A DNA stretch of 64,000 nucleotides from an uncultured Eisenbergiella sp. GTDB lineage: Bacteria > Bacillota > Clostridia > Lachnospirales > Lachnospiraceae. The DNA lies in the NCBI GenBank assembly GCA_910585455.1, contig CAJUEL010000019.1, positions 10,701 through 74,700 of the forward strand, read 5' to 3'. Positions 50,653 through 59,233 of the stretch are shown here, one piece after another. The notes beneath the pieces are model-generated. The model was not told where the DNA came from, made no database searches, and saw nothing but the letters and a program-made list of their open reading frames with translations. Made by a program: the position numbers and the translations under genes. Numbering within the stretch: the stretch's first letter is position 1; every line of letters begins with the position of its first letter.

Positions 50653-53217
50653 CTACCTCCTTTCTTCTTTTTCTTTACAAAGCCGCAGCACGCTGACGGA
50701 TAGTGCCGGCGCTTCATAGACAAAAGCCTTTGCCGCCCCTGTGCGCTTCTGCGTGTAATCGCGCACCGCCTCCGGCTCTTCCAGGGTATTCATCTGGCAT
50801 TTTTCCCCGGTCAGCACCGTCAGCACATATTCGCTCTTCACATCACAGTCCAGCTCCACGGAAACATGCTGTACGCTCTCTGCGATATTGACCAGCTTCA
50901 GGATGATCTCTTCCTCCGTGACGGATGCCACGCTGCTGATCAACGGGGAAGACGGAACCGGAAGCTCATGAATGAGCCTGTCGTCCACAAAAAGCTTCAT
51001 CACCTCCAGGTCAGTCTCCCAGGCAAAGGTATGCCATCCGCTCCCCTCCCAGATCCGTCCTTCCAGCTCTGTCATGGGCTTTTGAAAGGGTCCCCCGCCT
51101 CCGCCCATGGTATCCGTGACGCTGCTGGAGTTTTCCGTCATTTTCCACAGAAACGGCCTTGTGTTCTCTATATTCCAGGGCTTTGGCGGATTCGTCTCAT
51201 CGGCAACATAGGTCTGCACCGGAAGCCTGTACGGGAATAAGCCGAACGCATACTCTCTTTCGGCCTCGGTGTAAACCGCCACCTCGAACCGTCCCGCCTG
51301 CGCCTTTTCCTCACCGAACACTAAAAACACCTCATCCGGCTTCGCCCTGGGATACTGGGAGATTTCCTTTTTCTGCTCCTCATCGGGCGGCAGCGTCTCC
51401 ATATAGTCTCCGCCAAAGGGCGCAGGTCCAAAATGCCCCATCAGCTCCTGTGCCGTCTCTATGGGTTCTCCGTTCCACAAGGGCGTTTTACAGCGCATCC
51501 CATATTTCCCGTGGAGAGAGGCGATCCCCTTCACCGGCCGGAAGATCCGCCCCGTCTGCGTCTTTTGCCCCACCACATAATCGCCTCTGTTGTTCCCAAA
51601 CATCTTCCAGACATAATAGCTGGGAATGCCCATGCTATTGCGGTTGTCAAACCGGAGCAGATTGGGAAACCAGGATTGGTATTTCACATTTTCCAGAAGA
51701 GGCGCGTAGGAAACCATGGTCACCACGTCCTGATTCTTCTCCACGCCGGTGAAATAGGCGGCCTCTGCCAGCGCGCCATACAGCTGGGCCGTGTATCCTC
51801 TGACCACCGCGACCTCACCCAAAAAGATGCGGGGCCCCTGTCTGTCATAGCTGTCAAAAAATTCCGTATTCTCCGTAAAATATTCCGCCGTGTCATAGTA
51901 ATGCTCATCCACGATGGGGGCCGGCAGCCCCTTTTCCTCCAGATGCGTGTTGGCTATGCAGGTGATGTGGGGATACTTCTCCTGCAGCGTGTCATACCAT
52001 CTTTTGTACCGTTCCTCATAGGCAGGGCCCCAGTTTTCATTGCCGATCTCTATGTAATTGAGCCGAAATGGCTCCGGATGTCCCATGGAGGCCCGCAACG
52101 CTCCCCATTTGGAATCTACCGGACCGATGGCATATTCGATGGCATCCAGCACATCCTGCAGCATCTCGTCCTGAAGCTGCCCTTCCATCAGCACCGGCCG
52201 CCGGGCCTGACAGGTCATGCCGCAGTTGCAGACATACAAAGGCTCCATGTCCAGATCCTCACAGAGCTGCAAATATTCATGGAAGCCCACCGCATCATAG
52301 CTGCGGTAATGCCACATCAGCTGGTGTCCGGGACGCTCCCACACCGGCCCCACTGTATGCTTAAACCACATGGCCGTTGAAAGAGTAAAGCCTTCCACGA
52401 TACATCCGCCCGGGAAACGGAAAAACTTCGGCGACAGCCCTGCAAGCAGCTCCACGATATCCTTTCGAAGACCGTGCCCCTTATAGGTCACGGCAGACAT
52501 CAGGGAAATAAAACCGATGCGCAGCTCCCCGCCTGCTTCACAGGAAAGCTCCAGCACGCCGTCCCCAAAGGACTGCTTTGCCACATGGTCCAGGCTGTAA
52601 CGCATATAGCCGGTATCACCGGCGCTGCCGCCATCCGCCGCCTGTCCGCCTAAGCCCGCCGCATTTTCTGTTCCGCTTTTCGCCACGATAATGGTTCCAT
52701 ATTCTTCCTGCGCACCGTCCGCACGCTTTACGCTGACCTTTATTTCAACCGGGGCCGCCGCCTTTGCGAACAGATAGAGGTGGTAGCTCTCCCCCGCCTC
52801 CTGCGCAATTCCGGCAAAGCCGATATTCCGAAGCGCACCGCCGGGCGCAAAGCAAACCTTCAGGGATACCTGCCGGTTTGTGTGCAGCGTATCCACAGAA
52901 TCCAGCTCCATGACCGCGCGCTCCGTATACCATCCCGGGACAGGCGTTTTCGCAATCCCGTTCTCCCGCACCCACTTGCTCAGACCCTCGCCGCCGTTAA
53001 ATTCATCCCGCCAGCCGGCCTCCGTCTCGAAAGCATAGCCGTCCTGAACCGGACTGCACTCCCCGGGGAGAATGGAATCCTCAAAGCTTCTGTTCCGGAT
53101 CAGCTCAGGATACAGACCGCCGTCCACCGCACGGTTGATATCTTCCAAAAAAATCCCGTACAGATTCGGCGCTGTCTCCATCCGCTTCTCTGATGTCCTG
53201 ATTTGTATTGTATTCAT
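50653..53217 (-). CDS. GH51-like alpha-L-arabinofuranosidase
   Basis: An 854-residue enzyme of the GH51 type. YGIFLEDINRAVDGGLYPELIRNRSFE opens the protein, FRFPGGCIVEGF leads the barrel, NYIEIGNENWG holds the acid/base Glu and RIFLGEVAVV the likely nucleophile Glu. A C-terminal beta-sandwich follows. A carbohydrate-binding-like insert occupies about residues 80-200. No signal peptide is visible, so it acts on imported arabino-oligosaccharides. It is the first gene of the transporter operon and has a LacI-type operator at its promoter. Confidence 0.88.
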   Translation of the reverse strand: MNTIQIRTSEKRMETAPNLYGIFLEDINRAVDGGLYPELIRNRSFEDSILPGECSPVQDGYAFETEAGWRDEFNGGEGLSKWVRENGIAKTPVPGWYTERAVMELDSVDTLHTNRQVSLKVCFAPGGALRNIGFAGIAQEAGESYHLYLFAKAAAPVEIKVSVKRADGAQEEYGTIIVAKSGTENAAGLGGQAADGGSAGDTGYMRYSLDHVAKQSFGDGVLELSCEAGGELRIGFISLMSAVTYKGHGLRKDIVELLAGLSPKFFRFPGGCIVEGFTLSTAMWFKHTVGPVWERPGHQLMWHYRSYDAVGFHEYLQLCEDLDMEPLYVCNCGMTCQARRPVLMEGQLQDEMLQDVLDAIEYAIGPVDSKWGALRASMGHPEPFRLNYIEIGNENWGPAYEERYKRWYDTLQEKYPHITCIANTHLEEKGLPAPIVDEHYYDTAEYFTENTEFFDSYDRQGPRIFLGEVAVVRGYTAQLYGALAEAAYFTGVEKNQDVVTMVSYAPLLENVKYQSWFPNLLRFDNRNSMGIPSYYVWKMFGNNRGDYVVGQKTQTGRIFRPVKGIASLHGKYGMRCKTPLWNGEPIETAQELMGHFGPAPFGGDYMETLPPDEEQKKEISQYPRAKPDEVFLVFGEEKAQAGRFEVAVYTEAEREYAFGLFPYRLPVQTYVADETNPPKPWNIENTRPFLWKMTENSSSVTDTMGGGGGPFQKPMTELEGRIWEGSGWHTFAWETDLEVMKLFVDDRLIHELPVPSSPLISSVASVTEEEIILKLVNIAESVQHVSVELDCDVKSEYVLTVLTGEKCQMNTLEEPEAVRDYTQKRTGAAKAFVYEAPALSVSVLRLCKEKEERR

Positions 53218-53284
53218 CCGATTTCTCCTTCGCCCGCCGGGCCAGTTCCGTTTTCCCTATTGAATGATTAGGTTAAAATTCATT

Positions 53285-53337
53285 AGTAAATCGTTTTACT
53301 TTACATTTACAATAATCTATTTTTTATCCTATGTCAA
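53285..53337 (-). promoter_or_regulatory. GH51-operon promoter with LacI-type operator
   Basis: TTGACA (53332-53337) and TATTGT (53309-53314) are 17 nt apart on the minus strand. The palindrome AGTAAATCGTTTTACT (53285-53300), of LacI-family type with a central CG, falls right after the expected transcription start, a good position for repression. Confidence 0.75.
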
Positions 53338-53712
53338 CATAAGTTTTTTATAAATCAGTTTTTTGTACATACTGTTTTAATTATCACATATTATTTTGTT
53401 CAGTTTGCCATAATTTAAGTGTCAAAAAACGTTTTCTCTCCTCCTTTCCATTGTTTCCTCACTGCATTTAGTTTATCGTTTTATTTCATAATGGAATGGC
53501 TGCACTTTGCAGGGAAGGAAGCGGCGGACCGACCACGGACACAGGGGAGGACCTGCGCCCGCCGCCAAACTGACTGACATTGACCGTAAATAGCAACACA
53601 GACGGGCAGCGGGAAACCTGCTCCGAAAGAAAGGCTTGCCATTTTTTTTCAAATCCGATATTCTGTTATTAGACTGATCAGGAACGCTTCGCTGTTGATG
53701 TAGGAGGAATAC
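53338..53712. other. AT-rich divergent intergenic region with further LacI-like boxes
   Basis: No gene is seen. AAAACGTTTT (53426-53435) and TTTATCGTTTTA (53472-53483) resemble LacI/CcpA-type boxes and may control the ROK gene or both sides. Confidence 0.5.
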
Positions 53713-54888
53713 ATGCGTCAATCCGCATCAGTCAATTTATGTGATATCTCCGAGGAAATGATTATGCTTGATAAGCCGGTTAATAATATTGATGTGAAAC
53801 GGCGCAACCGTTCCAATACGCTGCGCTGCATTTTAAATTGTGAACATATCTCTCAGATGGAGCTGACCCGGCGTCTTAAGCTGAGCTGGCCCACCGTGTT
53901 GCAAAACGTAAAGGAGCTGACCGAAGCCGGACTGGTCAGGGAAGTCGGCACATATGAATCCACAGGTGGCCGCAAGGCCAAAGCCTACGCTCCCATCCCG
54001 GATGCCAAAACCGCGCTCGGTCTGGACATCACCCAAAACCATGTGGGCATTGTCCTGGTGGATCTTGGCGGTCAGATTTTACGCTACACCAGAAAATCCC
54101 AGTCCTTCTCCACAGAGGACGCCTGGTTTGAGAGCCTTTCCCGGCTGGTGGATGTATTTCTGAAAACGAACGGTGAGGGACGCCCGCTTCTGGGAGCCGG
54201 CATCTCCCTCCCCGGCATCGTGGACGAACCGCAGGAGTATCTGCGCTACTCCCATGTTCTGGGCGTAAAGGATTTTCCCACCCGGAAATTCCGGGACGCG
54301 CTCCCCTTTCCCTGCCAGTTTATCAATGATGCCAGCGCCGCCGGTCTCGCCGAAATCTACGGCAGACCGACCGACAACAATCTGATCTATCTCTCTTTGA
54401 GCAACAGCATCGGCGGCGCGGTCATAAACGGCGGCTCTCTGTATGCGGGCGACAACCTGCGCGCCGGTGAATTCGGACATAACACCCTCGTGCCGGGCGG
54501 CCGCAAATGCTACTGCGGAAAAGAGGGCTGCCTGGACGCCTACTGCTCGGCCCGGGTTTTATCCTCCCATACAAACGGAAGTCTGCCCGACTTTTTTGCG
54601 CAGCTTTACGCCAAAGAGCCTGCCACGGAAGCGGTCTGGCAGGAATATCTGGAATATCTGGCGGTTGCGGTCAACAACCTTCGCATGAGCTTTGACTGTG
54701 ATATCATCGCCGGCGGCTATGTGGGCGCTTTTTTGGAAGAATTCGGCGCGCCCCTGCGAAAGCTGCTGGCCAGACGCAATACCTTCGAAGAGGATTCTTC
54801 CTATTTCAAGACCTGCCGCTATAAGCTGGAGGCGTCCGCTGTCGGCGCGGCACTGCTGCAGATCGACCGCTTCCTCCGGACGCTTTGA
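53713..54888 (+). CDS. ROK-family transcriptional regulator
   Basis: A 391-residue ROK repressor. The N-terminal winged helix (RNRSNTLRCILNCEHISQMELTRRLKLSWPTVLQNVKELTEAGLVREVG) precedes the ROK kinase-like domain with ALGLDITQNHVGIVLVDLGG, the zinc-binding cluster PGGRKCYCGKEGCLDAYCS, and GEFGHNTLVPGG. The Cys/His set (GHNT, CxCGxxGC) is complete. GGAGG lies 5 nt before the ATG. It is divergent from the GH51 operon and probably senses a sugar; xylose or arabinose are candidates only by context. Confidence 0.92.
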   Translation: MRQSASVNLCDISEEMIMLDKPVNNIDVKRRNRSNTLRCILNCEHISQMELTRRLKLSWPTVLQNVKELTEAGLVREVGTYESTGGRKAKAYAPIPDAKTALGLDITQNHVGIVLVDLGGQILRYTRKSQSFSTEDAWFESLSRLVDVFLKTNGEGRPLLGAGISLPGIVDEPQEYLRYSHVLGVKDFPTRKFRDALPFPCQFINDASAAGLAEIYGRPTDNNLIYLSLSNSIGGAVINGGSLYAGDNLRAGEFGHNTLVPGGRKCYCGKEGCLDAYCSARVLSSHTNGSLPDFFAQLYAKEPATEAVWQEYLEYLAVAVNNLRMSFDCDIIAGGYVGAFLEEFGAPLRKLLARRNTFEEDSSYFKTCRYKLEASAVGAALLQIDRFLRTL

Positions 54889-54919
54889 TTTCTGCGGGCC
54901 GGGCAATGGCAATTTTGGC

Positions 54920-54947
54920 AAACAGTTCAGACAAGCCTGAACTGTTT
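54920..54947 (+). repeat. palindromic repeat R1 acting as terminator
   Basis: Arms AAACAGTTCAG and CTGAACTGTTT flank ACAAGC, with GCTGTTTTT after. It follows the ROK stop by 31 nt and looks like its terminator. Confidence 0.7.
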
Positions 54948-55008
54948 GCTGTTTTTCACAAAATACGCTCTTTCAAATTAGGCAATTCGCTGATTTTCCT
55001 GTTTTCAA

Positions 55009-55037
55009 TTGACAAAATCAATTTTGTGTGCTGTAAT
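55009..55037 (+). promoter_or_regulatory. promoter of the polyol dehydrogenase gene
   Basis: TTGACA (55009-55014) and TGTAAT (55032-55037) are 17 nt apart. An inverted repeat AATTGA / TCAATT (55007-55023) overlaps the -35 and may be an operator. Confidence 0.65.
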
Positions 55038-55088
55038 ATAATTACTTATTAAAACTATTTATAAAAGTATTTGAAGGAGGTTACGGGA

Positions 55089-56135
55089 ATGAATAACATG
55101 ATGAAGGTAGCGGTTATGGAAGGCATCGGGAAAATGGGATACACACAGCGTCCCATCCCCACTCCTGCGGACAATGAGGTGCTCGTCCGGCTGGAATATG
55201 TCGGCATCTGCGGAAGCGATATGCACTACTACGAAACCGGAGCCATCGGCAACTATGTGGTAAAACCCCCCTTTGTGCTGGGTCATGAACCGGGCGGCAC
55301 CGTGGTGGAGATCGGTAAAAATGTGACCCACCTAAAGGCAGGCGACCGGGTCGCCTTAGAGCCCGGAAAGACCTGCGGGCATTGCGAATTTTGCAGACAG
55401 GGCAAATACAACCTCTGTCCGGATGTGGTATTTTTTGCCACGCCGCCTGTGGACGGCGTATTCCAGGAATATGTCGCCCATGACGCTGCATTGTGCTTTA
55501 AGCTTCCAGACCAGGTGAGCACGCTGGAGGGCGCGCTGATCGAGCCCCTTGCCGTCGGCTTCCACGCCGCCAATCAGGGAGGCGCGCACGCGGGACAGAC
55601 CGCCGTGGTTATGGGCGCGGGCTGCATCGGTCTGGTATCCATGATGGCGCTCAGGGCGGAGGGCGTCAGCCGGGTCTATGTGGTGGACGTGATGGAAAAA
55701 CGTCTGGAAAAGGCGATGGAGCTCGGCGCGGACGGCATAATAAACGGCAGCAGTCAGGATGCCGTCCAGGCCGTTTTGGAGCTGACCGGCGGCGCAGGCT
55801 GCGATCTGGTCATCGAAACCGCCGGCACGCAGATCACCACCTGCCAGGCAATCCACATGACCAAAAAGGGCGCCTGCATCGTTTTGGTGGGCTACTCCAA
55901 AACCGGCGAGATGACCCTTCCCATGAGCCTGGCGCTGGATAAGGAGCTGACCTTTAAAACCGTATTCCGCTACCGCCACATCTATCCGATGGCAATCGAT
56001 GCCGTCGCCGCCGGAAAGGTGAATCTAAAGGGCATCGTCACGGATATTTTTGACTTCGACGACATCCAGAACGCTATGGACCGAAGCATTGCAGATAAAG
56101 CCAACATCGTAAAAGCGGTAGTCAAAATCCGCTGA
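55089..56135 (+). CDS. zinc-dependent medium-chain polyol dehydrogenase (sorbitol/xylitol type)
   Basis: A 348-residue MDR dehydrogenase. Catalytic zinc ligands are in GICGSDMHYYE and LGHEPGGTV; the structural zinc loop is CGHCEFCRQGKYNLC near residue 92. The Rossmann motif VMGAGCIGLVS is near residue 173. The sequence after it (YVVDVMEKRLEKAMELGAD) with an acidic residue favours NAD over NADP. The sorbitol/xylitol/L-arabinitol group fits the pentose locus. The ATG at 55089 has AAGGAGG 8 nt upstream. Confidence 0.9.
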   Translation: MNNMMKVAVMEGIGKMGYTQRPIPTPADNEVLVRLEYVGICGSDMHYYETGAIGNYVVKPPFVLGHEPGGTVVEIGKNVTHLKAGDRVALEPGKTCGHCEFCRQGKYNLCPDVVFFATPPVDGVFQEYVAHDAALCFKLPDQVSTLEGALIEPLAVGFHAANQGGAHAGQTAVVMGAGCIGLVSMMALRAEGVSRVYVVDVMEKRLEKAMELGADGIINGSSQDAVQAVLELTGGAGCDLVIETAGTQITTCQAIHMTKKGACIVLVGYSKTGEMTLPMSLALDKELTFKTVFRYRHIYPMAIDAVAAGKVNLKGIVTDIFDFDDIQNAMDRSIADKANIVKAVVKIR

Positions 56136-56215
56136 TGGGAGGGTCTGGAATATAAGAAAAGAAAAAGCAACTGCCGCGCACCGGTAAAACAGCATAAAGT
56201 CACGCAATACAAAAT

Positions 56216-56274
56216 GGCAGCGGCTGCCATGACCACGCAGGGACCGATCCTGCTTTTCATGGCAGCCGCTGTCT
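56216..56274. terminator. large bidirectional terminator
   Basis: Arms GGCAGCGGCTGCCATGA (56216-56232) and TCATGGCAGCCGCTGTC (56258-56274) with an inner GCAGG/CCTGC hairpin. It separates the polyol dehydrogenase gene from the SpoVAD fragment. Confidence 0.75.
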
Positions 56275-56299
56275 TTCTTTCCGGCAAATGCCTCTCTCA

Positions 56300-56707
56300 T
56301 CAGGCTTCGATATGCTCCAGCACCACCCCATGGGCAATGCCGGGCACAGCCTGTCCCTCGTTAAAGCTCGTCTTTGACAAAAGCGCTCCTGTGGGCACAA
56401 ACAGCACCCGCTTCCAGATCCCCTCTTCGATCTGCTTTAACACATAGGCGGACAACACGGTCGCGGAACAGCCACAGCCGGAGCCACCCGCGTGCGTGTC
56501 CTGCTTTTTGGCATCAAATATCTCTATGCCGCAGTCCATGTGCTGCTTCGCGATATCAATATCCCGCTCCAGCAACAGGTCCAAAAGCGCGCGCTGCCCG
56601 ACCATTCCCAGATCCCCCGTAATGATCCGGTCATAGTCCTCCGGTTTGCGCCCAAAATCCTGCAGATTCTGATAAATCGTGTCCGCTGCGGCAGGGGCTA
56701 TTGTCAA
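56300..56707 (-). pseudogene. spoVAD: SpoVAD C-terminal fragment, cut at a recombinase gene
   Basis: About 135 residues match the C-terminal part of SpoVAD, a thiolase-fold protein that helps move dipicolinic acid into spores. APAAADTI, YDRIITGDLGMVG, DCGIEIFD and HAGGSGCGCSATVLSAYVL are conserved landmarks, and normal SpoVAD is about 340 residues. The match starts abruptly near 56705; the frame meets a TAA seven codons further upstream. The serine recombinase gene ends 29 nt away. The N-terminal half and the usual neighbour spoVAE are absent from the window. A TTG at 56707 is only the first possible codon. Confidence 0.85.
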
Positions 56708-56735
56708 TATAGAACAATAAATTTTTTATTTTTCC

Positions 56736-58397
56736 TCATGCGGGCGTATTGCTCTCGATGAACTCCAGCGCCTTCTGCATTTCGTTTTGAAATTTAAAAT
56801 GAATGGTGATCCGGTTTCCCTCATGCACATAAATATTTTCGATCAGGTCCACCACGATTTCCCGGTTCAGCTCCGTAATATTTTTATACTTTTTAAAATT
56901 CTCGATAAATGCGTTTTCTGCATTGACACCCTGCTTCTGGTCCTGCTTTAGCTCTGTCAAAAGTCTGTCCAGCTGCATAGCGCCCGTCTCTATCCGCCGC
57001 GCATATTCCGCTTTCATGGAAATATACTCTTCCTTTGTCAAAATTCCGTCTTTCCAATCCTCATACAGGGAGTCCTTTATGCGGTTTAAATGCTTCAGCT
57101 CCCGCTCCTTTTCTGCGACAGCCTTTTCCAGCGTCCCCCCCGTCTTCCTGACATTTTTTTCCTGATTGACCTCATCGATTATTTTTGCCACATCCACCGC
57201 GACCGCAACCTGCAGCTGTATCGCGCGCAGCACAGCCTTTTCCATGAAATCATTCCGTATCGTATGCCGCGTGCACGCCTGTTTGGACGCCTTTTTATAG
57301 GTGCTGCAAAGGTAATAGCAGTATTCCCCATAGGAATGCTTATTGGAGACATGATTCATCGCCCGTCCGCAGTCCGCACATTTCACAAAACCGGAGAAAA
57401 GATATACCTTTTCCTGCCCCGGCGCCTTTCTCGTGTCCCTGCCCAGCAGCTCCTGCGCTTTTGTATAAGCCTCACGGCTGATGATCGGATCATGGGTATT
57501 TTCCACAATAAACCATTCCGCTTCCGGTACGCGCCTGCTTTTCTGCACCTTATAGCTTGTGGTTCTGTTCTGCCCCTGCACCATATCCCCGCAATATTTT
57601 CTGTCCGCCAGAATCCGGCGGACCGTCCCATCGCACCAGAGCGTATCATTGATTGTCGAGCCCGGATGATGATAGTTCATTCCTTTTGCCTTTTTATAGG
57701 CTGTCGGATTCATGATTCCCAGAGCATTGAGCTTTTTGCAGATCGTGAGGATTCCCATGCCTTCCAGAAACCATGCATAGATTTTGCGCACCACCTCCGC
57801 CGCCTCTTCATCCACCACGATTTTCCCTTTGTTTTTCGGATCCCGGATATAACCATAGGCCGCAAACGAGCCGATGAAATCGCCCTTTTTCCGTTTCATG
57901 GTGAGGGAGCTTCTGACCTTGTTGGAAATGTCGCGGCAATATTCATCGTTTATAATGTTTTTGATCGGAACCGCAATCGTATTCATCTGTGAGGGATTTT
58001 GATAGCTGTCCAGCATATCCGTCACCGAAATGAAACGGACATTCAGAAAAGGAAAAATCTGCTCCAGATAATTGCCGGATTCAATATAATTTCTCCCAAA
58101 ACGGGAAAGATCCTTCACAATGACGCAGTTGATCTCACCCTTTTTGATCCGCTCCATCATCCGCATAAAGGACGGGCGCTGAAAATTCGTCCCTGTGTAA
58201 CCATCATCCTCAAAGACCTCCTTTACCTGGATATCGTCATGTCTGGAAACAAAATCCAGCAGAAGCTCCTTCTGATTACCGATACTGTCACTTTCCTCTT
58301 TATCGCCGTCCTCTCTGGACAGACGCGCATAAAGACCTGCCTCCCATATCGTATTTCCGTTCTCTTTTGTGGTATCGTATTTGCTTTTTCTCGCCAT
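56736..58397 (-). CDS. large serine recombinase
   Basis: A 553-residue site-specific recombinase. The resolvase domain has GLYARLSREDGD near residue 21 with the catalytic Ser, then VFEDDGYTGTNFQRPSFMRMMERIKKGEINCVIVKDLSRFGRNYIE. A recombinase domain follows (MKRKKGDFIGSFAAYGYIRDP), then a zinc-ribbon (CADCGRAMNHV ... YYLCSTYKK) and a C-terminal coiled coil. Such enzymes integrate and excise prophages, transposons and sporulation-gene intervening elements. AAGGAAAGG precedes the ATG. No other clear mobile-element genes follow, so the element is either minimal or partly lost. Confidence 0.93.
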   Translation of the reverse strand: MARKSKYDTTKENGNTIWEAGLYARLSREDGDKEESDSIGNQKELLLDFVSRHDDIQVKEVFEDDGYTGTNFQRPSFMRMMERIKKGEINCVIVKDLSRFGRNYIESGNYLEQIFPFLNVRFISVTDMLDSYQNPSQMNTIAVPIKNIINDEYCRDISNKVRSSLTMKRKKGDFIGSFAAYGYIRDPKNKGKIVVDEEAAEVVRKIYAWFLEGMGILTICKKLNALGIMNPTAYKKAKGMNYHHPGSTINDTLWCDGTVRRILADRKYCGDMVQGQNRTTSYKVQKSRRVPEAEWFIVENTHDPIISREAYTKAQELLGRDTRKAPGQEKVYLFSGFVKCADCGRAMNHVSNKHSYGEYCYYLCSTYKKASKQACTRHTIRNDFMEKAVLRAIQLQVAVAVDVAKIIDEVNQEKNVRKTGGTLEKAVAEKERELKHLNRIKDSLYEDWKDGILTKEEYISMKAEYARRIETGAMQLDRLLTELKQDQKQGVNAENAFIENFKKYKNITELNREIVVDLIENIYVHEGNRITIHFKFQNEMQKALEFIESNTPA

Positions 58398-58510
58398 TAT
58401 TCCTTTCCTTCTTTCCAGAAAGCAATAATGATCTGTGCTGATATTTGCGATCAGTTTACCACATATTCATTATTTCTTCTATAATAATCTTTTACCAGTT
58501 TCCGCTACTT

Positions 58511-58540
58511 GTAACAGTTCAGCCAGGTCTGAACTGCTAC
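58511..58540. repeat. palindromic repeat R1
   Basis: Arms GTAACAGTTCAG and CTGAACTGCTAC flank CCAGGT. It follows the small gene at 58543-58779 on the minus strand by 2 nt. Confidence 0.65.
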
Positions 58541-58542
58541 CG

Positions 58543-58779
58543 CTACTTCATTTTTTCTCTGAGCAAAATGCCCTTCAGCAGCACAGACAAGTCGGGACCA
58601 TTTTCCGCATATCTGACTTCCGCCACAATTTTTCCACATTGAAAACAGGATGCCGACATATGTCCATCCTCCCATTGCTTTATCAGCTTCTGCATATCCT
58701 CAGATCCGGAAATATTCCAGTCTGTCAGATCCGGAATCCAGGAATTGGAGGATGTCTCAGTTGCTGTCTGTTTTATCAA
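58543..58779 (-). CDS. small protein of unknown function near the serine recombinase
   Basis: A 78-residue protein with a TTG start behind AAGGAAGG. It has a CFQC pair and a C-terminal VLLKGILLREKMK helix that faintly resembles small TnpW-type accessory proteins of transposons, too weak to name. An upstream ATG in a different frame leads only to a short dead end. It precedes the recombinase gene by 146 nt and could belong to the same element. Confidence 0.5.
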   Translation of the reverse strand: MIKQTATETSSNSWIPDLTDWNISGSEDMQKLIKQWEDGHMSASCFQCGKIVAEVRYAENGPDLSVLLKGILLREKMK

Positions 58780-59060
58780 ACGCCATCACCTTCCTTCCCT
58801 TTGTATTTTTCCAAATATTTCTATCGTTATTCCTTCCTGTATTGTCAATCCCATAAAATTTTCATTATACTTCTTCCCGCTTTTGTTGCGGTATGACTGA
58901 AGCTATGCAGTTGTCATGGTGCAGTGCGTTTTTGTTTCTCAATAATTTAAACGGGAAAAGGCAGAAAGAATTTTGAAAAATCTGACTATTTATGAAGAGC
59001 TTCCTGTGCAGGTAATGCTACCGCTGCCAGGACCGGTGACACTGAACATCTCCGCAGCTT

Positions 59061-59195
59061 CCGCCCATAAAAATCGCTTCGCGGTTCCAGGCGCCGGTGG
59101 CGCCTGTTTAGAACCGACCGGAACGGAGTGTAGAGGGGCAGGCGCCTTCTACCGGCACGATTTCTCACGGTCTGCGCGATGAACGCGCAGACCTG
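59061..59195 (+). repeat. dispersed hairpin repeat R2, copy 2
   Basis: It starts with CCGCCCATAAAAATCGC, has an inner strong hairpin (CAGGCGCC / GGCGCCTG within CGGTTC / GAACCG), and ends CGATTTCTCACGG plus the hairpin GGTCTGCGCG / CGCGCAGACC. Compared with copy 1 the inner stem pair changes from A-T to G-C, so pairing is kept. The surrounding gap 58780-59233 holds no gene. Confidence 0.6.
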
Positions 59196-59233
59196 CCTTG
59201 GCCGTAACCTTTCGGGCAGTGAGAGTGCGGTTT

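Noticed and set aside
56736..58779. Complete small prophage or conjugative element
   Set aside because: Only a recombinase and one small unknown gene are present; no structural, replication or transfer genes lie before hemZ.
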